Assembly (NCBI RefSeq): GCF_002848005.1
Contig: NZ_PKHX01000011.1
Coordinates: 1-62,053 of the forward strand
Origin: Varibaculum cambriense
GTDB lineage: Bacteria; Actinomycetota; Actinomycetes; Actinomycetales; Actinomycetaceae
Length of the DNA stretch: 62,053 bases
Reading direction: 5' to 3'
A model generated the notes under the pieces. The model did not search any database, had not been told where the DNA came from, and saw nothing but the letters and a program-made list of their open reading frames with translations. Below, piece by piece: positions 1 to 7,591 of this stretch; the first letter of the stretch is position 1, and each line of letters opens with the position of its first letter. Made by a program: the position numbers and the translations under genes.

Positions 1-85
1 ACTAACCCTCGGCGGAATAACCATAAAACAATACAGAAACCACTACCAACCGGTAATCTAAAACTGTCCAAAAAACAATCCGCAC

Positions 86-1359
86 CCCCAATTGTGTGTA
101 TAAATTCGTTGTTTTTTGGGGTTTGATCAGGGGTTATGATGGTTTGAATATGCTTTGAGAGCATATTGTGTGAAGAGTGCTTGTAATCGACCGGTTTGTG
201 GTGTATGCGGTCAAAAGCTTGTAAAGAACGGTAAGACTAGCTCTAGGCGAACTAGGTGGCGTTGCCTGGGGTGCGGGGCCTCAACAGTTAAATCACGTCC
301 TGATATTAGCGCTAAAGCCCAAGCAGACTTGTTTATAAAATGGCTGCTAGAAGGATATTCGATTAAGCAACTCGGGGTAGCGAAAACCTCTTTTGCTACT
401 AAATGCGCTTGGTGTTGGAAGGTTAGAGTACCTAAGCCACAAGTTACCGGCGAGATATATGACCAGATCCTTCTCGACGGTATCTACCTTCCCTATAACT
501 GGTGTCTTATCACCGCTACTAACGGCAAACGAATCATTGACTGGCAGTGGTGCCAAAGAGAAAACGCGCCCGCCTACCAGGCATTAATGAACAGACTGCC
601 ACCACCACAAGTAGTGGTAACTGATGGCGGGGCAGGCATTAAGAAAGCTCTGCGAAACGCTTGGCCTAAAACCCGCGTGCAACGTTGCCTTTTCCATGTT
701 AAAACCAATACCATCACCGATCTAACCCGCAAACCCAAAACTGCCGCTGGAAAGGCACTCCTAGCTCTTAGCAACCAGTTATTAACCATCAATACCCCTC
801 AAGAAGCCGCTAACTGGATTAGATTGCTACACCAGTGGCACCAGCTCTACCAAGAGTTCATCAACGAGAAAACCTACAGCACAGGCCCCAACGGTAAAAC
901 CCACTGGTGGTGGACACACGAACGCTTAAGGAGAGCCTACAAACGCTTAGAAAGACTTTCTAGATCCGAGAACCTATTTACCTATCTAGAGCCCGAATTC
1001 GCTAACAAAAACATACACCGCACAACCAACCAGCTAGAAGGAGGCATCAACGCCCCCATCCGCCGCCTACTCAACACCCACCGCGGTCTATCCGAGCCCC
1101 ACATGAAAAAAGCCATCCAATGGCTAATCAACCAAAAAGCTATAGACCCCACCGACCCCGTAAAATATCTCACCAACCAGCGCAAACACCTAGACAAAGA
1201 AAAACTGTCCCAAACACAGCCAAACCCGACCGCCCCGCCCGAATACGACACCGCCATCGACTACAACCCGGCCTACCAAGACGGATCCCTACACATCCGC
1301 AAAGGCTGGGCAGGACACTAAACCAACCCGACACGCCCGAAAAATACACACAATTTGGG
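86..1359 (+). mobile_element. IS1249-like insertion sequence (IS256 family)
   Basis: A single transposase gene is bracketed by imperfect terminal inverted repeats. The left end at 86-101 reads ccccaattgtgtgtat, and the right end at 1344-1359 is its inverse with one mismatch. The transposase type (mutator-like with an N-terminal zinc ribbon) fits the IS1249 group. The 8 bases outside each end (78-85 and 1360-1367) do not match, so no target-site duplication is visible. Either the insertion is old, or one flank was rearranged later, or the true ends lie a few bases away. The gene is intact, so the element may still be active. Confidence 0.75.
155..1321 (+). CDS. IS1249-type transposase (IS256/mutator family)
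   Basis: A 388-residue DDE transposase. Residues 9-40 form a zinc ribbon with CxxC pairs (CGVCG and CLGCG). Candidate catalytic residues follow in the order expected for IS256-type enzymes: Asp in LLDGIYLP (about residue 108), Asp in VVTDGGAG (about 156), and Glu in TNQLEGGINAP (about 300). The Cys in RCLFHVK also fits the family. The start at 155 is TTG; a GTG six codons in is an alternative. The length is normal for IS1249-like elements and no frameshift is seen. It would catalyse cut-and-paste or copy-out transposition of its own element. Confidence 0.85.
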   Translation: MRAYCVKSACNRPVCGVCGQKLVKNGKTSSRRTRWRCLGCGASTVKSRPDISAKAQADLFIKWLLEGYSIKQLGVAKTSFATKCAWCWKVRVPKPQVTGEIYDQILLDGIYLPYNWCLITATNGKRIIDWQWCQRENAPAYQALMNRLPPPQVVVTDGGAGIKKALRNAWPKTRVQRCLFHVKTNTITDLTRKPKTAAGKALLALSNQLLTINTPQEAANWIRLLHQWHQLYQEFINEKTYSTGPNGKTHWWWTHERLRRAYKRLERLSRSENLFTYLEPEFANKNIHRTTNQLEGGINAPIRRLLNTHRGLSEPHMKKAIQWLINQKAIDPTDPVKYLTNQRKHLDKEKLSQTQPNPTAPPEYDTAIDYNPAYQDGSLHIRKGWAGH

Positions 1360-1645
1360 TATTAACCCTGAACTCGGCTGTCGTCGCATCTTGTTGGTTG
1401 CCACGTGACCCCTAATCAGAGAAGTCGCAACGCTCGCGAGTCAGCCCCTATCGTCCTTAGTTTATAAAGCGTGTGCCCCCTAGATATCTAGGAGGCACAC
1501 GGAGTATGTATATGCAACCCTATGGTGCATTTTTACCGGGAAAGTGACCGTAAATCACAGCCGGACAGATGGGTGCTGGCTGGTTAGGCCAAGACCACCT
1601 GCTATTCAATTTTCGGGCATGTACGTTCTAAAAGTCAAGCTCTGT
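1322..1645. other. intergenic region, IS right end to DUF3800 gene
   Basis: This stretch holds the right inverted repeat of the insertion sequence (1344-1359) and a long near-perfect palindrome at 1471-1500. No supported gene, tRNA or clear promoter is seen in the rest. Confidence 0.5.
1471..1500. repeat. 30-bp near-perfect palindrome
   Basis: The arms gtgtgccccctagat and atctaggaggcacac pair along their whole length apart from a single mismatched pair. No T-run follows on either side, so an intrinsic terminator is not strongly supported. It could be a hairpin between the IS and the minus-strand DUF3800 gene, or a protein-binding site. The outer arm gtgtgcc resembles the stem at 2871-2900. 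Confidence 0.55.
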
Positions 1646-2494
1646 TTAACTGTTCATAGTTAGAATATTGATTTTCCCGTGATGAGTGTCGTCGAAACTA
1701 TCTAGCTCTAGTGCTCGACGTAAGCGCGCAGAAAAGCGTGCTTTAGCCGAGACTCGTTTTCCAGGTTTTACCTTTGGTTTGTTTGCTTTTTTGCGCTCAT
1801 AGGCTATCGAACTGGCTACTAAATCTGCTATCTGAAGAAGATCAGTAGAGCGTGAGTCCATGTCATACGCTTCAATAACGCGCCTGTCCCTTAAAATGCG
1901 GTTGGCGTCGTGCTTTACGATTTCTGCAACGCTTTGACCTCTTGGAGTTTGCACTAGGTCTAAAAATACGTTTACAAGCTCTCCTTTACGGTTGATATTG
2001 GCGACCACAAGCCGTCTCGCCATGTCAGCTTGCTGTTTCCAAGTTTCCTTCGTGCTGGTAAAACCGGAGGTTGAGTTATAGACGGATCCTCCTAAGCGCA
2101 CATCTGATTGCGCTATCAATTCAGCAAGGTCATTGTAGAAGGGTAAATCACGTGTTTTTATTGAAGAAAACTTTATTTCACCATGGTAATGGTGCTTCTG
2201 ACGAACTTGTCTAATTTCGCGAGCAAGTAGCGCTTGTTTGCGCACTTTAACAAAGCCAATAACGAAAAATCCTCCTTTGGAGTTCCTGCTGCCCGATTCA
2301 TCTATAAAAATCGAGGAGATAGTTATATCGGGTGGAAGGTAGGTGCTCACAGAAGAATTATAGGGAGAGGAGGATGGGTTGAAATTATTTTTTACAAGGC
2401 AGTGGATATCTGGATTTCCCTGGCGGCTCCATTTGCTTGCTGTAATCACATCATTGTCAGTGGGGTATGCCTTAAACATTATATTCCCTTTCAT
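1646..2494 (-). CDS. DUF3800 domain-containing protein
   Basis: About 282 residues. The family signature is visible: IFIDESG followed by GGFFVIGF near the N-terminal third (acidic D-E pair), HGEIKFSS in the middle, and LLQIADLVASSIAYE near the C-terminus. DUF3800 proteins are thought to have an RNase H-like fold, but their function is unknown, and they often sit in mobile or defence-rich DNA. The first possible ATG is at 2512. The start at 2494 is chosen because a gaggag Shine-Dalgarno lies about 8 bases before it; an ATG at 2479 is also possible. It stands alone next to the insertion sequence, which fits accessory DNA. Confidence 0.75.
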   Translation of the reverse strand: MKGNIMFKAYPTDNDVITASKWSRQGNPDIHCLVKNNFNPSSSPYNSSVSTYLPPDITISSIFIDESGSRNSKGGFFVIGFVKVRKQALLAREIRQVRQKHHYHGEIKFSSIKTRDLPFYNDLAELIAQSDVRLGGSVYNSTSGFTSTKETWKQQADMARRLVVANINRKGELVNVFLDLVQTPRGQSVAEIVKHDANRILRDRRVIEAYDMDSRSTDLLQIADLVASSIAYERKKANKPKVKPGKRVSAKARFSARLRRALELDSFDDTHHGKINILTMNS

Positions 2495-2970
2495 AGGTGG
2501 TCTCCTCGGCAAGACGCTTTGCCGTGCCGGACGGACACAGGGTCATCGGTGAGACAATCTGTTTCCGACACTTCCTATGTAGGGCGCGGCGGCTATGTCG
2601 TTGAAAGGAGTATTATTACTGCAGGTAAGTGCAGTATTGGAGCTTTGGTTGCTATAAATTCAATGCGCGTAAAATAGCCAGTCACTTTTTCGCCGATTGG
2701 CGTTTGAGTTTGCGCGGCCGGGGCGCTGGTTAGCGGCATAACTAGCCTACTATTAAGGCTCGTAGCGCGATTAGCGCGCTTCGTTTTTTGGTACCAGTGT
2801 TCACTGTTACTCCTTTTATCTACTTATAGATTCCAGGGATCGTAGCTGAGGCACTGTTCCTTACTGGTCTTGTGCCCCCGACCATTTGTTCAGGGGCACA
2901 GGTTCTTGTATCAATAAGGAGTTAGTGGAAACCCAGCACGTTCCCGTATCTATAAAGAAGCCCCGGCAAA
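2495..2970. other. long intergenic region with one hairpin
   Basis: No convincing gene was found in about 475 bases. One hairpin stands out at 2871-2900: tgtgcccc pairs exactly with ggggcaca across a 14-base loop. The rest is unremarkable. An open frame that runs antisense out of the DUF3800 gene into 2677 has no family features and was not called. Confidence 0.4.
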
Positions 2971-3007
2971 CAAAAAGAGCCAGGGCGCATTATTTGTGCC
3001 CTGGCTC
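2971..3007 (-). terminator. intrinsic terminator of the lipoprotein gene
   Basis: On the minus strand gagccagggc pairs with gccctggctc around an 11-base loop and is followed at once by TTTTTGTTTG. It lies about 30 bases beyond the stop codon of the minus-strand lipoprotein gene. This is a textbook rho-independent terminator. Confidence 0.85.
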
Positions 3008-3035
3008 CCTGATAGAAACGATTAGCTAAAAGGAA

Positions 3036-3539
3036 TTACCAGGTATTACCGAATTCGTCACCCCCTCCGGTTATGGCACCGTCTGAATTCACATCATTTT
3101 TATCAAAGTATGTTTCATAGGGTTTGGGTTGGTATCCGCCTCCGGTGTTCCCACTATTTGTGGCGGGTTTTTGGTATGCCGGCTTTGCGGGTGCCTGGTA
3201 CTGGTCGGCAGGGCGTTGTGGCGCGCGGCGCGCTGGTGCGGGCGCGGCAGGCTTTTGTGCTTGCTGCACCGCTGGTTTATTCCCGCTATTGGTGGCGGGC
3301 TGTTGCTGCGCTGCCGGTGCTTGTGCTTTAGCGGCGGTCTCCACTTCTTGCTTAGCTTTTGCCTCAGCCTGTGCTTTTTCCTTCGCGGCTTTCTCATCTT
3401 TTACGCTTTGGCTGCTGGTTACGGCAGGTTTTTTCGGTTCAGACTTTTTAGAGTCTTGCCCGCCGCAGCCGGTAAGGCTAACAGCAATCGGAATAGTGAT
3501 TAACGCAGCCAAGATACGCTTAGTGGTCTCGGTTCTCAT
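3036..3539 (-). CDS. Ala/Pro/Gln-rich lipoprotein with a degenerate EF-hand-like tail
   Basis: 167 residues. The N-terminus is a lipoprotein signal (RILAALITIPIAVSLTGC) with Cys at about residue 25 as the lipidation site. A Lys/Glu/Ala-rich segment follows (about 30-70), then a Pro/Ala/Gln-rich linker in which PATNSGN occurs twice. The last 20 residues contain DVNSDGAITGGGDE, which matches the first eight positions of an EF-hand/dockerin calcium loop (DxNxDGxI) but not its closing Glu spacing. The protein is probably anchored on the outer face of the membrane with a long wall-spanning linker. No enzymatic domain is visible, so its role is unknown. It is monocistronic with its own terminator. 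Confidence 0.75.
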   Translation of the reverse strand: MRTETTKRILAALITIPIAVSLTGCGGQDSKKSEPKKPAVTSSQSVKDEKAAKEKAQAEAKAKQEVETAAKAQAPAAQQQPATNSGNKPAVQQAQKPAAPAPARRAPQRPADQYQAPAKPAYQKPATNSGNTGGGYQPKPYETYFDKNDVNSDGAITGGGDEFGNTW

Positions 3540-3856
3540 TGTTCAAGATCCCTTATCTACTTGGTCGGATCAGGGTTTATGGGGCCGGGAGGAATACTAC
3601 CTGGGGGGTAGCTACCCATAAACCCTTCCATTATTATGTTCTAATTCTATATGCTTTGTTTGAGTTTTAATAACGATTTCAATCCATTTCGCCCCGGATA
3701 GCTGGTGGATTGGCAGGGTTTGCGGCCAAACCCGCACTGCCCCCCCAAACCCCGTCCTCGTTGCGATCCAGCGGTGACGGGGTTTTTCCAATTCCTAAAG
3801 CATGCTCCAAGCCCGGTTAGATCAATAAAAATTCCAGAAGTATATAAGTAAATATC
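3540..3856. other. intergenic region with hairpins upstream of the antitoxin
   Basis: Two hairpins are seen. At about 3710-3738, gggtttg pairs with caaaccc. At 3747-3785, aaaccccgtc pairs with gacggggttt and is followed by TTCC, resembling a plus-strand terminator with no intact gene upstream of it. The second hairpin may be left over from a lost gene. No coding sequence is supported. Confidence 0.4.
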
Positions 3857-3885
3857 TTGTCTTTTTATTGATTTATTCTTAAAAT
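3857..3885 (+). promoter_or_regulatory. promoter of the RelB/DinJ-type antitoxin
   Basis: TTGTCT at 3857-3862 and TAAAAT at 3880-3885 are separated by exactly 17 bases in an AT-rich stretch. The start codon lies 25 bases further on, with the Shine-Dalgarno agaaagggg between. Autoregulation by the antitoxin would be usual for this type of module, but no operator is resolved. Confidence 0.7.
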
Positions 3886-3910
3886 TGTTTAGAGAAAGGG
3901 GTGGATACAG

Positions 3911-4177
3911 ATGGCAACCAACATCGTTAACGTCAATTTCAAACTACAGGCAGACGATAAGCGTCTGATGGAAAGCGCCTGCCGGGAACTTGGGCTTTCA
4001 ATGAGTGCAGCGTTCACGATCTTTGCAAAAAAAGTTGGTCGTGAGCGCCGAATACCGTTCGAGGTTTCGGCTGATCCCTTTTACTCAGAGGAGAATCTTT
4101 CCCGTCTTAAGAAGGCGATTGATGAGGTCGAAGCAGGCAAGAAACAGCTGGTTCCGCATGATCTGATTGAAGAATAA
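3911..4177 (+). CDS. RelB/DinJ-family antitoxin (orphan)
   Basis: 88 residues with the ribbon-helix-helix pattern of RelB/DinJ antitoxins: an N-terminal beta strand (NIVNVNFKL), then the helices ADDKRLMESACRELGLSMS and AAFTIFAKKVGRERRIPFEV, and a charged C-terminal toxin-binding tail (ENLSRLKKAIDEVEAGK). The family neutralises a RelE/YoeB-type mRNA interferase and represses its own promoter. The toxin gene that should follow 4 bases downstream survives only as a 32-codon stump (4182-4280). The antitoxin itself is full length with an intact promoter, so it may persist as a regulator or as protection against a related toxin. Confidence 0.85.
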   Translation: MATNIVNVNFKLQADDKRLMESACRELGLSMSAAFTIFAKKVGRERRIPFEVSADPFYSEENLSRLKKAIDEVEAGKKQLVPHDLIEE

Positions 4178-4181
4178 AATC

Positions 4182-4280
4182 ATGCAAATTGTATGGAGCG
4201 AGGAAGGCTGGGAGGATTACCTCACCCGAACAGCGAACCTAGCGGACTCCGCTGAAGTTGGTTCGGGGCCAGACGATTAG
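4182..4280 (+). pseudogene. YoeB/Txe-like toxin, 5' remnant
   Basis: The ATG lies 4 bases after the antitoxin stop. The reading frame begins MQIVWSEEGWEDYLT, which matches the conserved N-terminus of YoeB/Txe mRNA interferases. Similarity stops after about 15 residues, and the frame then runs into unrelated sequence and a TAG at 4278. The normal length is about 85 residues, so the catalytic C-terminal residues are missing. The sequence after the break is the antisense strand of a signal peptidase gene fragment, so the loss was by rearrangement or deletion rather than by point mutation. Confidence 0.8.
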
Positions 4281-4409
4281 CAGGGCTTTGCTGACGATTT
4301 GGTCTTCGGAGACGGTACCGATGGCTTTGGTACGCGAATCAACCGAAATGGCGCGGTTATTGCCCAGCATGAAGTAACGGTCTTCGGGTACTTGGTCTGG
4401 AAGATTGAG
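4239..4409 (-). pseudogene. lepB: signal peptidase I, 3' remnant
   Basis: Read on the minus strand, the frame gives LPDQVPEDRYFMLGNN, then RAISVDSRTKAIGTVSEDQI and VSKALLIVWP, and ends at a TAG (4239-4241). These match boxes D and E of type I signal peptidases (family GDNRxxSxDSR, here GNNR, followed by G-V...I-KA). A stop at 4410-4412 closes the frame upstream, and boxes B and C with the catalytic Ser and Lys are absent. Only about the last 50 codons survive. It overlaps the tail of the yoeB stump on the other strand, so both stumps mark one junction. A functional lepB must lie elsewhere. Confidence 0.8.
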
Positions 4410-4657
4410 TTAAGCGCCCGGACAGGTGAGGAAACTTACAGCACAAATAGGGGCGCGAACTTTCCTTTGCCTGCATCTTTGCACTAAGCTGAAGGGGTTG
4501 CGTTCCGCCCTGGAAAGTCACGGCAGAGACCTGGTGACCTGCAAAAGCAGAGCATTTTGAGTCTGCCACTTTCGTGGCCAACTGGGGAGCCGGCCTCGCC
4601 GGGCAACAGGAAGAAACAACCTAAGGGGTGCTTTGCGCCCAGTTTTAGGAGAACACG
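4410..4657. other. leader region of the rplN operon
   Basis: 248 bases between the lepB stump and rplN. No rpsQ (S17) sequence is recognisable in any frame, although rpsQ normally precedes rplN. The ribosomal operon must be transcribed from within or upstream of this region. I could not pick a -10/-35 pair with confidence. Confidence 0.4.
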
Positions 4658-5026
4658 ATGATTCAACAAGAGTCGCGACTGAAGGTCGCCGACAACACGG
4701 GCGCAAAGGAACTGCTTTGCATTCGCGTGTTGGGCGGCTCCGGGCGGCGCTTTGCAGGTATCGGTGACACCATCGTTGCCACTGTAAAAGACGCTATTCC
4801 CGGCGGCAATGTCAAAAAAGGCGAAATTGTTAAAGCGGTAATCGTGCGCACTCGCAAAGAGCGTCGCCGCCAGGATGGCTCCTACATCCGCTTTGATGAA
4901 AACGCTGCAGTTATTTTGCAGCCTAGTGGAGAACCGCGTGGCACGCGTATCTTCGGCCCCATCGGCCGGGAACTGCGCGACAAGAAGTTCATGCGCATTA
5001 TCTCTCTGGCTCCGGAGGTGCTGTAA
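4658..5026 (+). CDS. rplN: 50S ribosomal protein L14
   Basis: 122 residues, the standard length, starting [19 protein letters not shown] as in nearly all bacterial L14 proteins. L14 binds 23S rRNA at the subunit interface. The start has aggag 8 bases upstream. It is the first gene of the spc-type operon here and abuts rplX without a gap. Its usual upstream partner rpsQ is not present; the sequence just before it is a rearranged junction. Confidence 0.97.
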   Translation: MIQQESRLKVADNTGAKELLCIRVLGGSGRRFAGIGDTIVATVKDAIPGGNVKKGEIVKAVIVRTRKERRRQDGSYIRFDENAAVILQPSGEPRGTRIFGPIGRELRDKKFMRIISLAPEVL

Positions 5027-5446
5027 ATGGGAGCGAAAATAAAGAAAGGCGATCTGGTAGAGGTCATCGCTGGCCGCACCAGTGACGAAAAGAAACTGGC
5101 CAAGCGCAATGAGCGTCGCGCCGAAAAAGGCCTGCCCGCCCTCAAACCGGGGGACAAGGGCAAGCAGGGTCGGGTACTCGAGGTATACCGCTCCAGTGAC
5201 CGGGTGCTGGTCGAGGGCGTAAACATTCGTACCCACCACTCTCGCCAGGGGCAAAACCAGCAGGGACAGGTAACCGGCGGTATCGAATACCGCGAGGCAC
5301 CGATTCACGTTTCCAACGTGGCCCTGGTTGACCCCAAGACTAAGAAGCCTACGCGGGTTGGTTTCCGTGAGGAACAGGCAGAACGTGGCGGCCGTCTGCG
5401 TACGGTTCGGGTGCGTTACGCGAAGCGTTCCGGGGAGGACATCTAA
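5027..5446 (+). CDS. rplX: 50S ribosomal protein L24 with an internal insertion
   Basis: 139 residues against the usual 100-115. The KOW-type N-terminus ([17 protein letters not shown]) is split from its continuation ([13 protein letters not shown]) by about 25 extra, highly charged residues, including [20 protein letters not shown]. The remainder ([34 protein letters not shown]) is ordinary L24. L24 starts assembly of the large subunit by binding 23S rRNA. The insertion lies in the first KOW loop. No frameshift is involved. The stop codon overlaps the rplE start by one base. Confidence 0.96.
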   Translation: MGAKIKKGDLVEVIAGRTSDEKKLAKRNERRAEKGLPALKPGDKGKQGRVLEVYRSSDRVLVEGVNIRTHHSRQGQNQQGQVTGGIEYREAPIHVSNVALVDPKTKKPTRVGFREEQAERGGRLRTVRVRYAKRSGEDI

Positions 5447-6012
5447 TGGCAGAAGCAAAAACTGTGGCTCCGCGCCTAAAGGTGCGCTACCAGGAAGAAA
5501 TCCGTAGCTCCTTAGAAAAAGAGTTCGGATACAAGAACATAAACCAGATTCCCGGCCTCGAAAAAGTGGTTGTGAATATGGGTGTAGGCGAAGCCTCGCA
5601 CGACTCCAAACTAATGGAGGGCGCGATTCGTGACCTGACCGCGATTACCGGACAAAAACCGGTAGTCACCCGGGCACGTAAGTCCATCGCGCAGTTCAAA
5701 CTGCGTGCCGGGCAGCCGATCGGTGCGCACGTGACCATTCGCGGGAACCGGATGTGGGAGTTCGTAGACCGCCTGGTCTCTACCGCCCTGCCGCGTATCC
5801 GTGACTTTAGGGGACTCAGCCCCAAACAGTTCGACGGCCGTGGAAACTACACTTTCGGTTTAACCGAACAGGCCATGTTCCACGAAATCGATCAGGATTC
5901 GATCGATCGCGTGCGCGGCATGGATATCACCCTGGTTACCACTGCTAACAGTGATGAAGAGGGGCGGGCGCTGTTGCGCGCGCTGGGCTTCCCGTTTAAG
6001 GAGGAACGTTAA
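5446..6012 (+). CDS. rplE: 50S ribosomal protein L5
   Basis: 188 residues of normal L5: [37 protein letters not shown], and [18 protein letters not shown] near the C-terminus. It binds 5S rRNA and forms part of the central protuberance. It overlaps rplX and rpsN by one base at each end (TAATG junctions), which implies translational coupling along the operon. Confidence 0.97.
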   Translation: MAEAKTVAPRLKVRYQEEIRSSLEKEFGYKNINQIPGLEKVVVNMGVGEASHDSKLMEGAIRDLTAITGQKPVVTRARKSIAQFKLRAGQPIGAHVTIRGNRMWEFVDRLVSTALPRIRDFRGLSPKQFDGRGNYTFGLTEQAMFHEIDQDSIDRVRGMDITLVTTANSDEEGRALLRALGFPFKEER

Positions 6013-6197
6013 TGGCGAAAACGGCGCTGAAGAATAAAGCGAAGCGTAAGCCGAAGTTCAAGGTGCGTGCCTACACCCGGTGCAACCGGTGCGGCCGTCC
6101 TCATTCGGTATATCGCAAGTTCGGACTTTGCCGTGTCTGCCTACGTGAGCTCGCTCTGCGGGGCGAACTTCCGGGCGTCACTAAGAGCAGTTGGTAA
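6012..6197 (+). CDS. rpsZ: 30S ribosomal protein S14, zinc-binding type Z
   Basis: 61 residues with two CxxC pairs ([20 protein letters not shown]) that bind zinc. This is the short C-plus form of S14 (rpsZ, also labelled rpsN type Z), usual in the spc operon of Actinobacteria and Firmicutes. It helps assemble the head of the small subunit. It starts at a TAATG overlap with rplE. Many actinobacteria also carry a zinc-free copy for zinc starvation; none is in this window. Confidence 0.96.
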   Translation: MAKTALKNKAKRKPKFKVRAYTRCNRCGRPHSVYRKFGLCRVCLRELALRGELPGVTKSSW

Positions 6198-6256
6198 AAC
6201 TACTACGTTGCAGGTCTGAAACAGAAACCGCAGCGAGGAAGGGTTAGAACCCCAAA

Positions 6257-6655
6257 ATGACTATGACAGATCCCATCGCAGACATGTTGACACGTCTGCG
6301 TAACGCCAATTCGGCACATCTGGACAAAGTGTCTATGCCTTCATCGAAAATGAAGGCGGGAATCGCCAAGATTCTCGAAAACGAAGGCTATATTGCCAAG
6401 AGTGAAGTCACCGATGCTCGCGTGGGCAAGACTCTCACTTTGACCCTCAAGTACGGAAGCAAGCGCGAACAGGCGATCACCGGTTGCAAGCGGGTTTCCA
6501 AGCCGGGTCTCCGTAAGTACGTAAAATCTACTCAATTGCCGAAGGTCATGGGAGGCCTGGGGGTGGCGATTCTGTCCACCTCTTCCGGTCTGATGACTGA
6601 CCGTCAGGCACGAGACAAGGGTGTAGGCGGGGAAGTCCTTGCCTACATCTGGTAA
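6257..6655 (+). CDS. rpsH: 30S ribosomal protein S8
   Basis: 132 residues: [19 protein letters not shown] at the N-terminus and the C-terminal signature [21 protein letters not shown]8 is a primary 16S rRNA binder and in other bacteria a translational repressor of the spc operon. The start at 6257 lies 59 bases after rpsZ. An in-frame ATG two codons later is an alternative start. Confidence 0.97.
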   Translation: MTMTDPIADMLTRLRNANSAHLDKVSMPSSKMKAGIAKILENEGYIAKSEVTDARVGKTLTLTLKYGSKREQAITGCKRVSKPGLRKYVKSTQLPKVMGGLGVAILSTSSGLMTDRQARDKGVGGEVLAYIW

Positions 6656-6667
6656 GGGGGAATAAGG

Positions 6668-7204
6668 ATGTCACGTATTGGCAAGAACCCGATCTCCCTA
6701 CCTTCCGGGGTAGAAGTAAAAATCGACTATCTGCAGGTTTCAGTTAAAGGCCCCAAGGGGCAGCTGGAACGTACTTTTAGCGGACCGCTGAAGATTCGGG
6801 AAGAGGACGGCAAGATCCTAGTAGAGCGGGAAGAAGAATCCCGGGAAGCTCGTTCTTTGCACGGCCTCACCCGTTCGCTGATTTCCAATATGATCGAGGG
6901 CGTAACCAACGGTTACTCCAAAGAAATGGAAATCGTGGGTACCGGTTACCGCGTGTTGACCCGCGGCAGCGATATTGAGCTGCAGCTGGGCTTCTCGCAC
7001 CCGGTACCGTTCAAAGCTCCCGAAGGTATCGAATTCAAGGTTAATAGCGCGCTATCCTTCACTATCTCTGGCATTAGCAAGGAGCTAGTGGGCGAGACCG
7101 CGGCGAAGATCCGTAAGATTCGTCCTCCGGAACCCTATAAGGGCAAAGGTATTCGTTACAAGGGCGAATTCGTTCGTCGCAAGGCCGGAAAGGCGGGTAA
7201 GTAA
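6668..7204 (+). CDS. rplF: 50S ribosomal protein L6
   Basis: 178 residues. It begins [17 protein letters not shown] and ends with [20 protein letters not shown], both diagnostic of L6. It binds 23S rRNA near the factor-binding site. A ggggaataagg ribosome binding site lies just upstream. rplR follows with no gap. Confidence 0.97.
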   Translation: MSRIGKNPISLPSGVEVKIDYLQVSVKGPKGQLERTFSGPLKIREEDGKILVEREEESREARSLHGLTRSLISNMIEGVTNGYSKEMEIVGTGYRVLTRGSDIELQLGFSHPVPFKAPEGIEFKVNSALSFTISGISKELVGETAAKIRKIRPPEPYKGKGIRYKGEFVRRKAGKAGK

Positions 7205-7576
7205 ATGTCGTATACCCCTAAAGGTAAAGGCAAATTCGTCGCTCGCAAACGCCGCCATATTCGCGTCCGTAAACGGGTATATGGCACGGCGCAGCGCCCT
7301 CGTCTGGTGGTTACTCGGTCTAACCGCCACATGGTTGCTCAGGTTGTTAATGACGACTTGGGACACACCTTGGTTTCAGCTTCCACTTTGGAAGCGGAGC
7401 AGCGAGGCGAAAAGATGAAGAAAGTTGATGCGGCTCGCCAGGTTGGCGAACGTATCGCTAAGCGTGCCCTAGAGGCAGGCATCACGGCTGTCGTGTTTGA
7501 TCGCGGCGGCAACAAATATCATGGTCGCGTCGCCGCGGTAGCTGAAGGTGCCCGCGATGGCGGTCTGAAGCTGTAG
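7205..7576 (+). CDS. rplR: 50S ribosomal protein L18
   Basis: 123 residues. It contains [20 protein letters not shown], the basic 5S rRNA-binding N-terminus, and ends [20 protein letters not shown] as expected. It binds 5S rRNA together with L5. It abuts rplF, and rpsE follows after 15 bases that contain a strong gaggagaggg binding site. Confidence 0.97.
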   Translation: MSYTPKGKGKFVARKRRHIRVRKRVYGTAQRPRLVVTRSNRHMVAQVVNDDLGHTLVSASTLEAEQRGEKMKKVDAARQVGERIAKRALEAGITAVVFDRGGNKYHGRVAAVAEGARDGGLKL

Positions 7577-7591
7577 AGGAGAGGGAAAATA

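Noticed and set aside
2234..2677. Plus-strand open frame reaching past the DUF3800 start
   Set aside because: Mostly antisense to the DUF3800 domain, with no recognisable domain or start signal.
3124..3621. Plus-strand open frames opposite the lipoprotein gene
   Set aside because: Low-complexity Ala/Gly/Cys-rich shadows of the Pro/Ala-rich minus-strand gene, which has a lipobox and a terminator.
4299..4487. Small plus-strand frame near the junction
   Set aside because: It is the antisense of the lepB remnant and has no independent support.
4484..5458. Long minus-strand open frame opposite rplN and rplX
   Set aside because: It is antisense to two certain ribosomal genes, has no family features and no ribosome binding site.
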